DNA of 64,000 nt from Trebouxia sp. TZW2008. Taxonomy: Eukaryota > Chlorophyta > Trebouxiophyceae > Trebouxiales > Trebouxiaceae. The DNA lies in contig BDIU01000063.1 of assembly GCA_002118135.1 (NCBI GenBank), positions 620,439 through 684,438 on the forward strand. Direction: 5' to 3'. Below the pieces are notes generated by a model. The model was not told the DNA's origin, ran no database searches, and saw only the letters and a list, made by a program, of their open reading frames with translations. Shown here one piece after another: positions 48,404 to 60,400 of this stretch; position 1 is the stretch's first letter; every line of letters begins with the position of its first letter. Position numbers and translations under genes: made by a program.

Positions 48404-51400
48404 CTAAGATTTTCGAGTCCTCAGGCTAAGTCGCAGTCTAGGAGCAGCCGCTGCATCACTTGCACCTGCTTCATCTGCATAGCTGGGCTGCCTAGCCTGC
48501 GCCCGCTTTGCTGCCCCTGCTGGGTGTCTCAGCTTGATTTTGATCCCTGTTGGAGCCTGATGACTTGCAACACTAGACTGCACCACGGGATCCTCACTGA
48601 CGCTTATTGCGCGAGAGCTGCGTCTCTGGGGCTGCTGACTTGTGTCACCAGACTGCATCACAGGCTCCTCACTACCACTTCTTGCACGATTGCTGCGCCG
48701 CTGTGGCCTCTGTGTATGAGGTGCATCACCACTGCCCATGTCAGTGTCACCAGACTGCAACACAGGCTCCTCATCCACACTTCTGGCACGAGCGCTGCGC
48801 CGCTGTGGCCTTTGCACAGCAGGTGCATCACCACTGCCCATGTCAGCATCGCCACTGCCCGTGTCAGCGTCAGCATCAGGGTCCGGAAACAGATCTGGCG
48901 AGTATACTTGCCAGTCGTCATTTCTTGCAGCCCTGTGTTGCGCTCTCGTCTCACGACTGGAGACAGGACTGACTTCAGGGGCTGGGGAGTTCATGTCAGT
49001 ATGAGGTGCAGTGAACAGCTCTGGGGAGTATGGCTGCCAACCCTTGGCGGCTCTGTTCTGAGCCCTAGCCTCTCGGCTAGACACTGGACTAGACACAGAG
49101 GCGGGCTGACTGGGCCCGGCTGCTTCCGCATCAGCTGCTTCCGCATCAGCTGCTGCAGCAGCATCTGCAGCAGCTTCTGCGACATCGCCGTGTGCCGCTT
49201 GCTGGGCAGCGTTCTGAATTTGAGCTCGAGTGCTGCGTCTGAGCCTCGCTGTTGGCTGTGCTTCAGCAGTGGCATGATGCCAGTCACTTGCTAGCTGTGC
49301 ACCACTGTCTTGAGTCAGCCTGCTTGTGCTTAGGCCACCAGCTGCTACATGGTCACTAGCACTCTGCGGTCTGCTCCTGCTGCGTAAGCTGCGTCTGTTG
49401 CTTTGCTCCTCAACAGGCAACATGGTGTTCTTAGCATCACCATCATGAGCACCATCAGCATCGTGATCAGAGTTACTGCCCCCATGATGCTGTATGCTGA
49501 TAGCAGGCCTAGGTGCAGCATTAGCTGTGTTGACTGCAGCATGCTGCCTTGCACTGCTTCTGGTGGTTCTGCCAGCAGCAGTCAGATCAGCACTTGCACC
49601 AGCAGCAGCATCCTCTACATGACTGTTGATACCTCTGGAGTTGGTGGCAGCTTCAGGATCTGTCCTAGGAACCTTAGCATGTCTACGCGAACCCACTCGG
49701 GGTGCAGCCTGAGTCGCTGTCCTTTGAGGACTGAGTCCGTGAGCTTGGAACACAGTATTGCTGTCTGAGGGGAGGGGTGACTCAGTCCTATGCTGTGCAC
49801 GCGTGGAACGCCTTGACCTTGTGACCTATCACAAATGCACACATCTTTTGTTAGCACCGGAAGCAGAACACAGCATCATGCAGACTTAGCAGGTCGATGG
49901 CCACACTGCACTCAGCTTGCTACAGCAAAGAAATGGAGCATAAGTCAACAGGACTAAATCAAGCAACAAGCGTTGCATGACACCGCTTCTTGCACCATTC
50001 AGCAGCATCCAGGTGAACATTCATGCAGAAATCTTGAAAGCAGCTGTACATTGTTCACAGAATACTCACTTCATGTTCACAAGATATGCATCAAGAGCTT
50101 GACTAGATCTTGCAGCTGTGCACTACTTGTGTTCACACCCACCTCATGTCCCCAAGGTTGCTGCAAGGGGCTGTTCATAATGTCCACCTCTTCATCTTCT
50201 TCCACATGTGGCTGCTCCTGATTAACTCCCCTGCCCTTGCATCCTGATGGCCCCTCATCATCTTCCTCTTCCAAGTCTAGCTGCTCATCCTCAACTGCCC
50301 TGCCCCGGCGTGCCCTGCCCTGGCCTGCTTCCTCTTCTCTGGGGGTCACTTCAGCAGCAGCACGACGCTGCGATCGTCTAGAGGGGAGGGCAGCAGCACG
50401 CGAAGTGGCTGCTGCAGCTGCGCTGGAAGTAGTAACTGCAGCTGCAGGCGGGTCCAGCTCCATGTCGCTAATCTCAGCATCATCTGAGGAAAGGCCGCTA
50501 TCATAGCTGTCCCCTGTTGCTGCTGCATTGAGCCTCCTTGCCAGATCTGCGCAAATATATGAGCCTTCTGAATCCAATGCCCACAAAACGCTGGCGTGGC
50601 AGGATTGGACTTGGGCCATAGACAACCAGTACCTGTGCTAGATTGTGAATTCCATCAGTAGTGTTATGATTGTGTGGGCATTAGTCATTGTGCCTGAGAT
50701 GTAATCTGAGGCTTCTAGCTGGTCTCAACATGTTATTGAGGGAGAAGCTTGATAACGACTTGCCTTTTGTGAAGGCTTGGCTCATGATGAATGTATGTCA
50801 TGGCTGAGAATGCCATGTGACATGTGTGTAGGTTGGCATGTTCAGCTAGGCAGGCAAGAGGGCTCTGACACAGCTGATACCACATCAAACAGTGTGCAGA
50901 AGTGGCAATTTCAAGTCTACACAGTCTGCACGCCGGTAGTACTTGCAGCAAAGGTATGTTCCAGCAATCAAATCCAGGCAGAAATGAAAGGCTGACACCA
51001 CCATCTTGTGGCAGAACTTGGCAGAACTTGAATCTTGAGCAAAGTTAGGAGCATGAAGGCCCCCAAATGTTCAACATAGAAGCAAAGCAAGGCAACATAA
51101 GTAACTGAGGCCCAGATTCTGTATACATACTAAAGTTGCTGCAGGTGCACAAGAGAGTTTGTGGTGCACAAGGAGTGGCTTTTGACCTGAATCTTGGTTG
51201 AGGCAAGTACATGCAGGACAGCTGAGATACATGCCTGCAGCCAGCTCAGCAACTTGGCTATCTTCTCCGTTGAAGTCAGTGGCATTGCGTTGGATGGCTG
51301 CCACGTCTCCCAGCAGCCCCTGCACCTGGCGATAGTAGCCCTGCTCCAGCCGGTCCTTGACCAGGGACAGAGACATAGGCAGCGCCACCATAGTGTTGTA

Positions 51401-54400
51401 GTACATCAAAGCTCCTGCAGCAGGATGACCAATATTGAACATTGTGAGAAGAGAGAAGCAATCTGGCAGCTTTACAAATGGATGGGCAATGAGTGATACA
51501 GTGTACCAGAAACATATGCAGTAGCGACATGGTGTTGTAACACATTTCAGCCCCTGCAGGAGCACAAGGCCATCAGCACAAACAAACATGTCCCACAGCT
51601 GCAGTTACTTCTTCACCAGGGGTGGCAACATGGGCAGCGCTACCATAACGTTGTAATACATCTGAGCCCCTGCAGTAGCACTTTTGGCATCAGCACCAAC
51701 AAAGGACAATTCTTAGCTGCAGCCCTGACCAGCAGTAGCGACATGGGCAGCACCACCATGGCAGTGTCACACATCAAAGCCCCTGCAGGAGAGGTCCATC
51801 CAACTGATTCAAAGTTATGCATTCTCAGTATCAACACGCAGCCAAGCAGCTTGCTTGGTGACCTTCCATGCTGTCTTATAGCCTACGTGCAGCAGCAGCA
51901 CAATGCCATCCCAAAGTTGCATCTTTCAAGGTAGCAGCAGAGCAAACCAACAAATCTGCATGTCTATCATGCCACATGCAAGCAGGAGGCTGACGTCTGC
52001 AACTTTCAAAGGCAGGTCACCTGTGTCAGAAGCAGGGTAGGCAGCTTCTGGAGGCAGCAGCTCCACAAACATCTCAAACTGCTCAGCCTGGGACAGCGTC
52101 TGTATTGCCTGCTTCAGCCGCTCTGCTACAGGGCCTGTCAGCACCATCCCCTCCTGAACAGCTTGCTGGACGTCTAGCCCCTCGTCAAAGAGCTCCCAGG
52201 GGCTTTGCCGTGTGGGCTCGTCAAAGCCCTGGCCTGATGCCTCACCCTGGGCTGAGCTCTCCTCCTGTAGGACAAGACAGATGTTTGCAGTGGAATGCAT
52301 TAGGTTTTAGCCTGCTTCAGACACTCTGCCACAGGGCCTGTCAGCACTGGCCCTTCCTATGGCCTGCTGGGCATCTAGCCCCTCGTCAAACAGCTCCCAG
52401 GGGCTTTGCTGGGTGGGCTCGTCAAAGCCCTCGGCTGATGCCTTGCCCTGAGCAGAGGTCCTTTCCTGTAGAATAACACATAGGTGTGCATCACGCACAG
52501 TTTTGCACAACTAGGCCAAGGACATCGTAGGTAAGAATTGCGAGATGTTTGCAAAATGTTGCATCACAGCCTGGGATCAGACGGCAGACTGTTGCCTTGA
52601 AGCTTAAGAATGCATGGCATCCTGTTGCATGCAAGCGCACTCACCTGGTTGGGTGCGTGCCAGCCAACCATGAGGAACTCTTGACAGCTGCCACAGCTGC
52701 AGAGATCAGTATGTATTAGAGCTGAGCGTGCATGGCAAACTGTTGCTCGCAGGCCCAAGAGTAAATCATGGTGGCTACCTGGTCAGGGGTGTGCCAGCCA
52801 ACCCCACAGGCCGCCACAGCCTGCATGAGAGCTGGAGAGTACAAGGCAAACAGTCGCTTGCGAGCTTGAGCATGTATGGCAAATTACTGCCTTCATGCAA
52901 ATGATTACCTGGTCCGGGGTGTGCCAGCCAACCATGAGGGACTCCCACAGACCGCCACAGCCATACGGGTCAGCCTGCATTTCAGCTGCCCTGTCCACTG
53001 CACTGCTGCCTCCTGGACTGAGGCTCTCTGTTACCATACCATGCCACACTTGACAAGTGGCTGCAGCCTCATCATCATCATCGGGATAGAACACCTGCAG
53101 TGCAATGTGAAGTATAAGGTGTTGGTTTCTTTGAAGCTCAAGTGTCTACTTGCTCCAAGGCTAGCAGGGGCTCGTACAACCTGGGCTGAGGCTTTCTGTC
53201 ACCACATCATGCCACACTTGACAGGTAGCTGCAGTCTCATCATCATCATCATCATATACCACATGCAGTACAGAATATTGTTTGAGATAAGGTGGGTTCA
53301 AGCTCAACTGCCTCCTGCACTGAGGCTCTTTGTCACCACACCATGCCATACTTGGCAGGTGGCAGCGGCCTCGTCATCATGATCTGGACAGGTCACCTGC
53401 AGTACAGCATGAAATGTTGGACGTGCGTTTGTTGTAGGCTTGGATTATGCAATTGCTTCAAGGCTAGCAGGAGCTTGTACAGGCTGGGCTGAGGTTTTCT
53501 GTCACCATATCATGCCATTTTTGACAGGTGGCAGCAGCCTCGGCATCATCGTCTGGATGGAAAACCTGCAACGCAGAGCGACGTCACTCTGCGTTGCAGG
53601 TGCTCCATCTAGATGGTGACGACGAGGCTGCTGCCACCTGTCAACTTTTGCATGGTATCATGACCAAGAGCCTTGGATGACATGATTTCAAGCTCAATTG
53701 CCGCCTGGACTGGTGCTGTTTAATACTACACTATGACGTGCTTGGCATGGGATCGCTTGGAGCCATTATTTCTGCAGATGCTACGGTGTTTGCAGAAGCT
53801 GAAGTGTTTGCTGGCTTGCCCGCTATCAGTGGCTTCTGCTTGCTGCAGAAACATGCATGAAAAACACGCGATGAGTGCAAGATTGTTGGGTATTTGCAGG
53901 CTATTGTGTTAACATCAACAAGGCTGATATTGGCCCAAGTGTATTTTATGCATGCTGACGCTTGCCATGATGTGGCTTCACAAGGTACATCTGCATTGCT
54001 CCACAATCAACAGTCTGGTTGGGTTTTCTGGAGCAGCCTAGGGTTCTGGGGTTGTCTCAAAGGCAAGGCAGAAGAGCCAGCAAATGCATTGTAAAGCAAA
54101 GCCAAATATGCATATATCTTCATCAAATGTACATGAACCTCTATGCACACATTGCAGAATGTCTGCAGCGCGCTTTGTTTGCAAAATGCAGGGCATACGC
54201 CTGGGTCTTATGGTGCTCTACCTGAAAGCGGTCACCATTACTCCACATCTGCCGCACAGAGGGCAGAAAATGGTGAGAGGGGATCACAAACTTAGCATGG
54301 CTGCAGTTGACTTTCAGCAACGCCACAGAATTAAAAGCACCAGCTATTAAATCAATGCTTGCTTCTAATCCAACTTCCCATTGAGGAGGACCTGCCTGGC

Positions 54401-57400
54401 AGCAATTCCCACAACTCCACCTAAGCGATGACAGTGAGTTACAAACTCAGCATGGCCGCAGTCAGCAACAGCAAAACCAACTGCATTACAGCTATAGACG
54501 TACTGCTTCGAATTGTACCTTGAAAATCCAGTAGTGAGTTTACTCTTTGCTTACACCCCTGGTGTGCTTGCGGTCCCCATGGCTCTACCTCCTTTGCACA
54601 GAGGCCAGGAAACGGTGGCAGGGGATGACAAACTCGGCACGGCCACAGTTGGGCAGCAAAAAATCAACTCATTCAACGCCTGCTGACACCCCTGGTCTGT
54701 TTGTGATTGACCTACCTGGCAGCAGTCTCCACAACTCCGGCTCCTTTGCATGGAGACCAGGAAGCAAAGGCAAGGGATCACAAGCTCAGCAGCATAAGCA
54801 AGTAGCGCAATGCCTGTTTCCAGATCAACAGCTGGCTTTGATGCTTCACCTGACAGCGATCTCCATGGCTCCACCTTCTTTGCACAGAGGCCAGGAAACG
54901 GTGGCAAGGGATGACAAACTCGGCATGGCCGCAGTTGGGCGGTGGCAGCTCCACCTCAAAGGTGCGCCCAACAAGGGGGGACCCTGGATCACTTAGCCGC
55001 AGTTGCAGCTTGGCACAGGTGTTGCTGGTGCCATCGTCACTGATAAGGTACTCTAAGGCGACGACCTCGGCTGGCTCAACCTCCCGCATGCGCTGACCCC
55101 TTGTCCCTGCCTGTATAGTGCATGTGCCGATGACTGTGTGAGTGCTCAACCGCAACATCACCTTGGCCCACGTGTTGCTGATGCTGTTAACGGGGATGAG
55201 GTAGACCAGGGCAATGACCTCGGCTGGCTCAACCTGCCTCATACGCTGACCCCTTGTACCTGCCTACATGGTTTTGAGTTTTCAGGTATCGCATTTCTCA
55301 CCCAGGGAGTGCTTGCTGCCTGCTTTCAGTGCTTGCAATTAGCGATTTAGCAGCACAGACTCAACATCCTTGTTATCCTTGTTAACAGCGACAGCTGTAC
55401 TTTTGGTGAATGGGCAGGTCAGTGCGTGAACGATTGAGTGAGTGAGTGAGTGAGTGAGTGAGTGAGTGAGAGAGAGAGTGAGCGAGCGAGCTAAAGAGCA
55501 AGCCAGTCAACAAATGATTGACTATGCGATTGCCAACCTCAAAACTGACTGACCTTGTTACAAGGCTGAATGCAGATGCAACAAGTGCTTGGGATGACAG
55601 CTGTGCAGTGATGCCAACAGCAGCTGTGGTGTGAATGGAAAAGAGGGTGCCATCTGCTATTGCCACCAGCTGAGTAACACTTCTTCTGCACTGTGCTGCA
55701 CTCAAAGCCTGCAAGGCAGGTTTCGCAAAAGCACAGATGCTGTGTAACAAGCATTCAGGTTCAGCCAGCATGCACATATAGTCACTCCGCATCAACAGGT
55801 GACAAGTAGACCAGCAATCATGAATAGCTTGCAGAGCTGACCTGTGTACTGACAAGGGATGTCCAGGGGCCCGGCATCTTGTTGTTATTGTCAGACAGGA
55901 ATTTCTGGTGGCCTACTTGTAGGTAGACCACCTCGTCCCCCAGCTGTGGCACATACACCCCGGGCATGCGCCAGCTCACCTGCGCCAATGTGGAATACTA
56001 TGTTTTCAGCAGTGAAATGTGGCACAACACACTCAGGAAGTGCTTTTGAGGGGATATGCAGAATTACAGCACTATACACTGTCAACAATAACCCTGCAGT
56101 CGACAATCTGTCCTAGTCAAGAGATCTGTCCAAGTCAAAAGCTCACAAGTGCTGATTGGCTGGGAGATTGTACTGCAGTTGCAATCTTATGGCACATCAG
56201 GAATTGGCAAGCTGAGGGGCCGGCGAGGCTGTCAGACTGCTGATCTGTGTGCAGGAAAGCCAAGGGAAGCGCAAGCCTGACACAAGGATCATTAAAAGGC
56301 CCAATGTGGCTTCCATCTGCTTGTATACGCTGTATAGCATTGGTCTCAACAGCAACAATCATCAAGCGACAAGCTGAGCAAAACAGCTAGCAGACCGCGG
56401 TTGCGTCCATAGTGGTTGGAAGTTCACCTGGAGCCAGGCATATTTGTCCAGGTGGCGGCCCCCTAGTGTGGGGCCCCCTGCATTTGCCCGCCCTGACTGC
56501 CGCCGCACCTTCTTCTTCTGCTTCTTGGCCCTGGCGTCAGTCTGGCGGGCTGCTGTGCGGTGAGACCGCAGCCGTCGCTGCCCAGCCATGTCATCATGTT
56601 CCTGCTCATGAAAACAGTAAGCTTGTGTCAACAAGGACAGCCTCATGGCACAGCAAAGTCATGTCGTGAACTTCCTGCTGATGGCCCAGCAAAGTCATCT
56701 CTATGCATATTCAAGGTCAAAGCTACTGCAATGAGACTAGACAGACCTGCATGACAGTCAGAGGTAGGGTGTAGATTATGCTGTGTTGTTTAGACACAGG
56801 CATTCCATCAGGCAAAGCATGAGAAAAAGATTATGTTCCACCAGCAGAATGTCAGGAAAGCATCATGTGTCAAGTATCACACTCAACAAAACTTTGCCAG
56901 CCTGAGATGCATTGTAAGCCTGGGAAAAGGTACCTCCCCTACTTCCTCTTCGTCTGAGTCCACATCAGCATATGCAGCAAGTTGCAGCCTCTGACGCTTG
57001 CGTGCTCGCTCGGCTCTGCGGTCACTGGCAACCCTTGTCCGCTTTAAGCCCCTGCAACCCATACAGTTGAGTCACTCGGCTATAACATTGTGTTGCATGC
57101 CGGCTGGGTGGGTTCAGCGTAGCTTTGCCCCTGTTGGTGCTGAGAAGGTGTTTTTGCCTTTGGTCCACAAGGTGTACTTGCCCAAAGCTTGTTCAATGGT
57201 TGAACTGACACTGCTTCCTTGATGATGCTGTTTCTGATCAGATCTAAAGCAGAACTGTGCATTGGAAACAGAGATGCTGCTGAATGTCATACAAAGGCAG
57301 CTGTGGCCTGCAAACATTCGGACTGAAATCATAAATTGCAAAGCGTACGTCATCGGCTGCACCGCGCTCAGTCATTTCTTGCTGCCCACAGCAAATCAAG

Positions 57401-60400
57401 CAACAGCAATCCTAACAGCAAATGCAATCCTCCGCCCTTGAAACAGCTTATCAGAAATTTCAGCAAAATCAATTGATGCAGAGCTCTGTAGCCTTGTGAA
57501 TCCAGAGGCAGATGATACCACACCTGCGGTTTGCTTGGCGCCGTGCGCGTGTGCGAGGCCCAGCTGCACCACCACGTTCTGAGTAGACGGAGTCACCGCT
57601 TTCAGAGGCTGCAGCATCATCATCTGAGCTGCTGATGGCCACGTCAGGGTCTGGCCACTGCTCCCACTCCTCTCCATCATCAGCGTCATCCTACAGAATA
57701 GGCAGGTAAGAGAGCAGAAATGAACATACGTTGCAAAATAGCTGGCAGGAGGGTATGAGCAAGAGCGATATGATTTCGTAAGGGTGCGACTGGGCAACAA
57801 CATATACACATCAAAGCAAGAAGTGTGCAAATTTTTTGAGCTGTCAAGCTGAAGCAGGCAGGAAGCCTGAAGCAAGAGTAACGCAACCTTTTAATGCAGT
57901 GATCAGGCAACAATATAGACGTCACACGAAAACTTGATGAGGCTGTCTGACAGCAAGCAATTGAACCACAGGAGGCTACATGCAGAGCTGACATACAACA
58001 GCATGCCTGTCTTGTAACTACGTAAGACAGATAGGCAGCCTGAGACACAACATGTGCAGCAACAGCAACGTAATTGCCTGCTAAACGCACATGTAGATGC
58101 GCTTTGTTTTACCTTAGGGTTTAGGGCAATTTAGGCCTTAGAACCTTTAACCCTTGTGATTTAGGATTGACAAGCTTCAAGGGTTGCAGCAAACAGTAGA
58201 AAGCTGACCTCCTCTGCATCATCTGTATTGGCACGCTCAGAGGAAGCCCTGTTGAGTGCCCTGCCCTCGTCTGACTCAGCAGCACCTTCAGCAGCTGCTT
58301 GCCCAGCAGCTTCCGCAACAGTCTCAACTCCAGCCATTGGCTCTGGCTGTGCCTCCTCTTGATTGGGGTCAGCGACTGTGAGGTCAACTTCCCCAGCTAC
58401 CACGGCTGCTGCCAGGGCAGCTTCAGCGGCAATTGCCCTGTGCATGGCCCTCTGAATTGCCCTGTCAATGTCTTCGTCGCTGCCCTCAGCCTCCTGCAGC
58501 AATGCAAGGCAAGATCAGCTTGTCAGCAGAAGGCTGTGCTTCTTCTTCTTGATTGGGGTTAGCAACTGTGAGGTTGACTTCCCCAGCTATCATCAGAGCT
58601 GCCAGGGCAGCTACAGCGGTAATTGCCCCATGCATGGCCCTCTGCGTTGCCCTGTCAGTGTCTTTATCGCTGACTGCTGCTTCCTGCAGTATGCAAGGCG
58701 AGGTCATGTCATCTGCAGTGAAAGCAACACCAGCCATGTTTGCTAGCTATGCTCTTGATTAGGGTCAGCAACTGTGGGGTTGACTTCCCCAGCTACTACG
58801 GCAGATGCCAGGGCAGCTTCAGCGCCAATTGCCTTGAGCATGGCCCACAGCCTCCTGCAGCAATGTAAGGCAAGGTCAGCTCGTCAGCAGAAGGCTGTGC
58901 TTCCCCTTGATTGGGGTCAGCAAGTGTGAGCTTGACTTCCCCAGCTACTATGGCAGCGGCCAGGGCAGCTTCAGCGGTAATTGCCCTGTGCATGGCCCTC
59001 TGGATGCCCTGTCAAGGTCTTCATCGCTACCTTCTGCCTCCTAAAGCATGCAAGGGTTGATCAGAGTCAGTGATTGTAGGATTTGTTTCCCCAGAAGCTG
59101 CATGGAGTACAGTGCAATATGCGCATGCATTGAAGGCAGCTCTTAAGCCCACAGCTACGCTACGCACTACAGAAACCTATCTTTGTAATGAATTCTTTGA
59201 ATAGCAAGAGAACTGTCCCTATAACAAGATGTTGTTTGAAAGAGGTGCCACTGCAGTCAGAATATAGTGATTGGTTCCGGGTTGCCTTGTCCTTACAACG
59301 ATAATGTCCTTACATGGAGTCTCCTTGACAAGAGAAATTACTGTATCAGCTACGCGCCAACTATAGCATCAGTCTCATAACTGGTCTTTGAGTATTGCTG
59401 GGGTTGGGCAGGGGTGAGGTGGGGTTTGGGAAAACCAGTGCAGTCAGAATGCAGCAGCTGATATCCAGTTGCATTGATTCTGCGGCAAGGCTGTCCCCAG
59501 ACAAGGTGCAAACTTGCCAGACTTACGACTTATCATCCCTGGCCTGATTTGAGTCTATACAGAGTCTTCTGTTGTGACGCAAAGTTGATCTTCCAGTGTT
59601 TCTTGATTACTTTCACATGGTTGGAGACAGTTGACCGCTCCAGTATGGACCTAGCTGGGCCTGCTGAGCCTCTTTAGCACACGTTTAGAATGAATGAGTG
59701 AAACAACGTGAAGAAGGTACTGTAGTGTGCTGACCTGAGCCACCCAGCCAGCAGCAGTGACTGTAGGAGGGTACTCCCTGAGGGCCTGGGGCAGGCCCAG
59801 GGTGTCCCACTCACCCTGCCCTTGAGCAACCTTCAGAAGCAGCTGGAGCACAGAGTCTGTGCGGTAGGCCTTCTGATAAGGCTCAGCATATCGCCCCGCC
59901 ACAATGTCGACCAGATAGTCCCTGTATGTAGCCAGTAATACCTGATCAGTATATCAACCACTAGTCACTGACTATAGTGCCAAACCAATAGTCTTCAGAC
60001 ATAGCCACTAGCCCACAATGTTGGTGAAAAGTAGTCCCTGGATTTGGCAGTCTTGGGGACCCAAACATTGCTGCGTGTAATTACTGATGCCCTGAGAATT
60101 ACTGATGTGCGCCCTCATGCATTAAGACAGCATAAGGCAGGGTGGTTCCAGCCATAATGTCAATCAGATAGTCCCCGCAAATGCACAGATAGTGAAATTA
60201 CCAGCAATCGAGCGCGCAGCAAGGATTCCGCCTATCTGGTGGGCCGCAAGCTGGGTGTTGTCATCATTGACAGCACCATTCACATCCCTGGTCAAAAGAT
60301 TATAGTCTGACTCCAGGAACTGATAAACTTGACCAAGTCTGAAGTGCCGGTGCTGTACATGTGCCGCTGGCTAGCCACATACCCCACAACAAGGGACGAG

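Noticed and set aside
58110..58145. Interstitial telomere repeat (TTTAGGG)
   Set aside because: Only one complete unit is present, with degenerate flanks; this is not enough for a telomeric tract.
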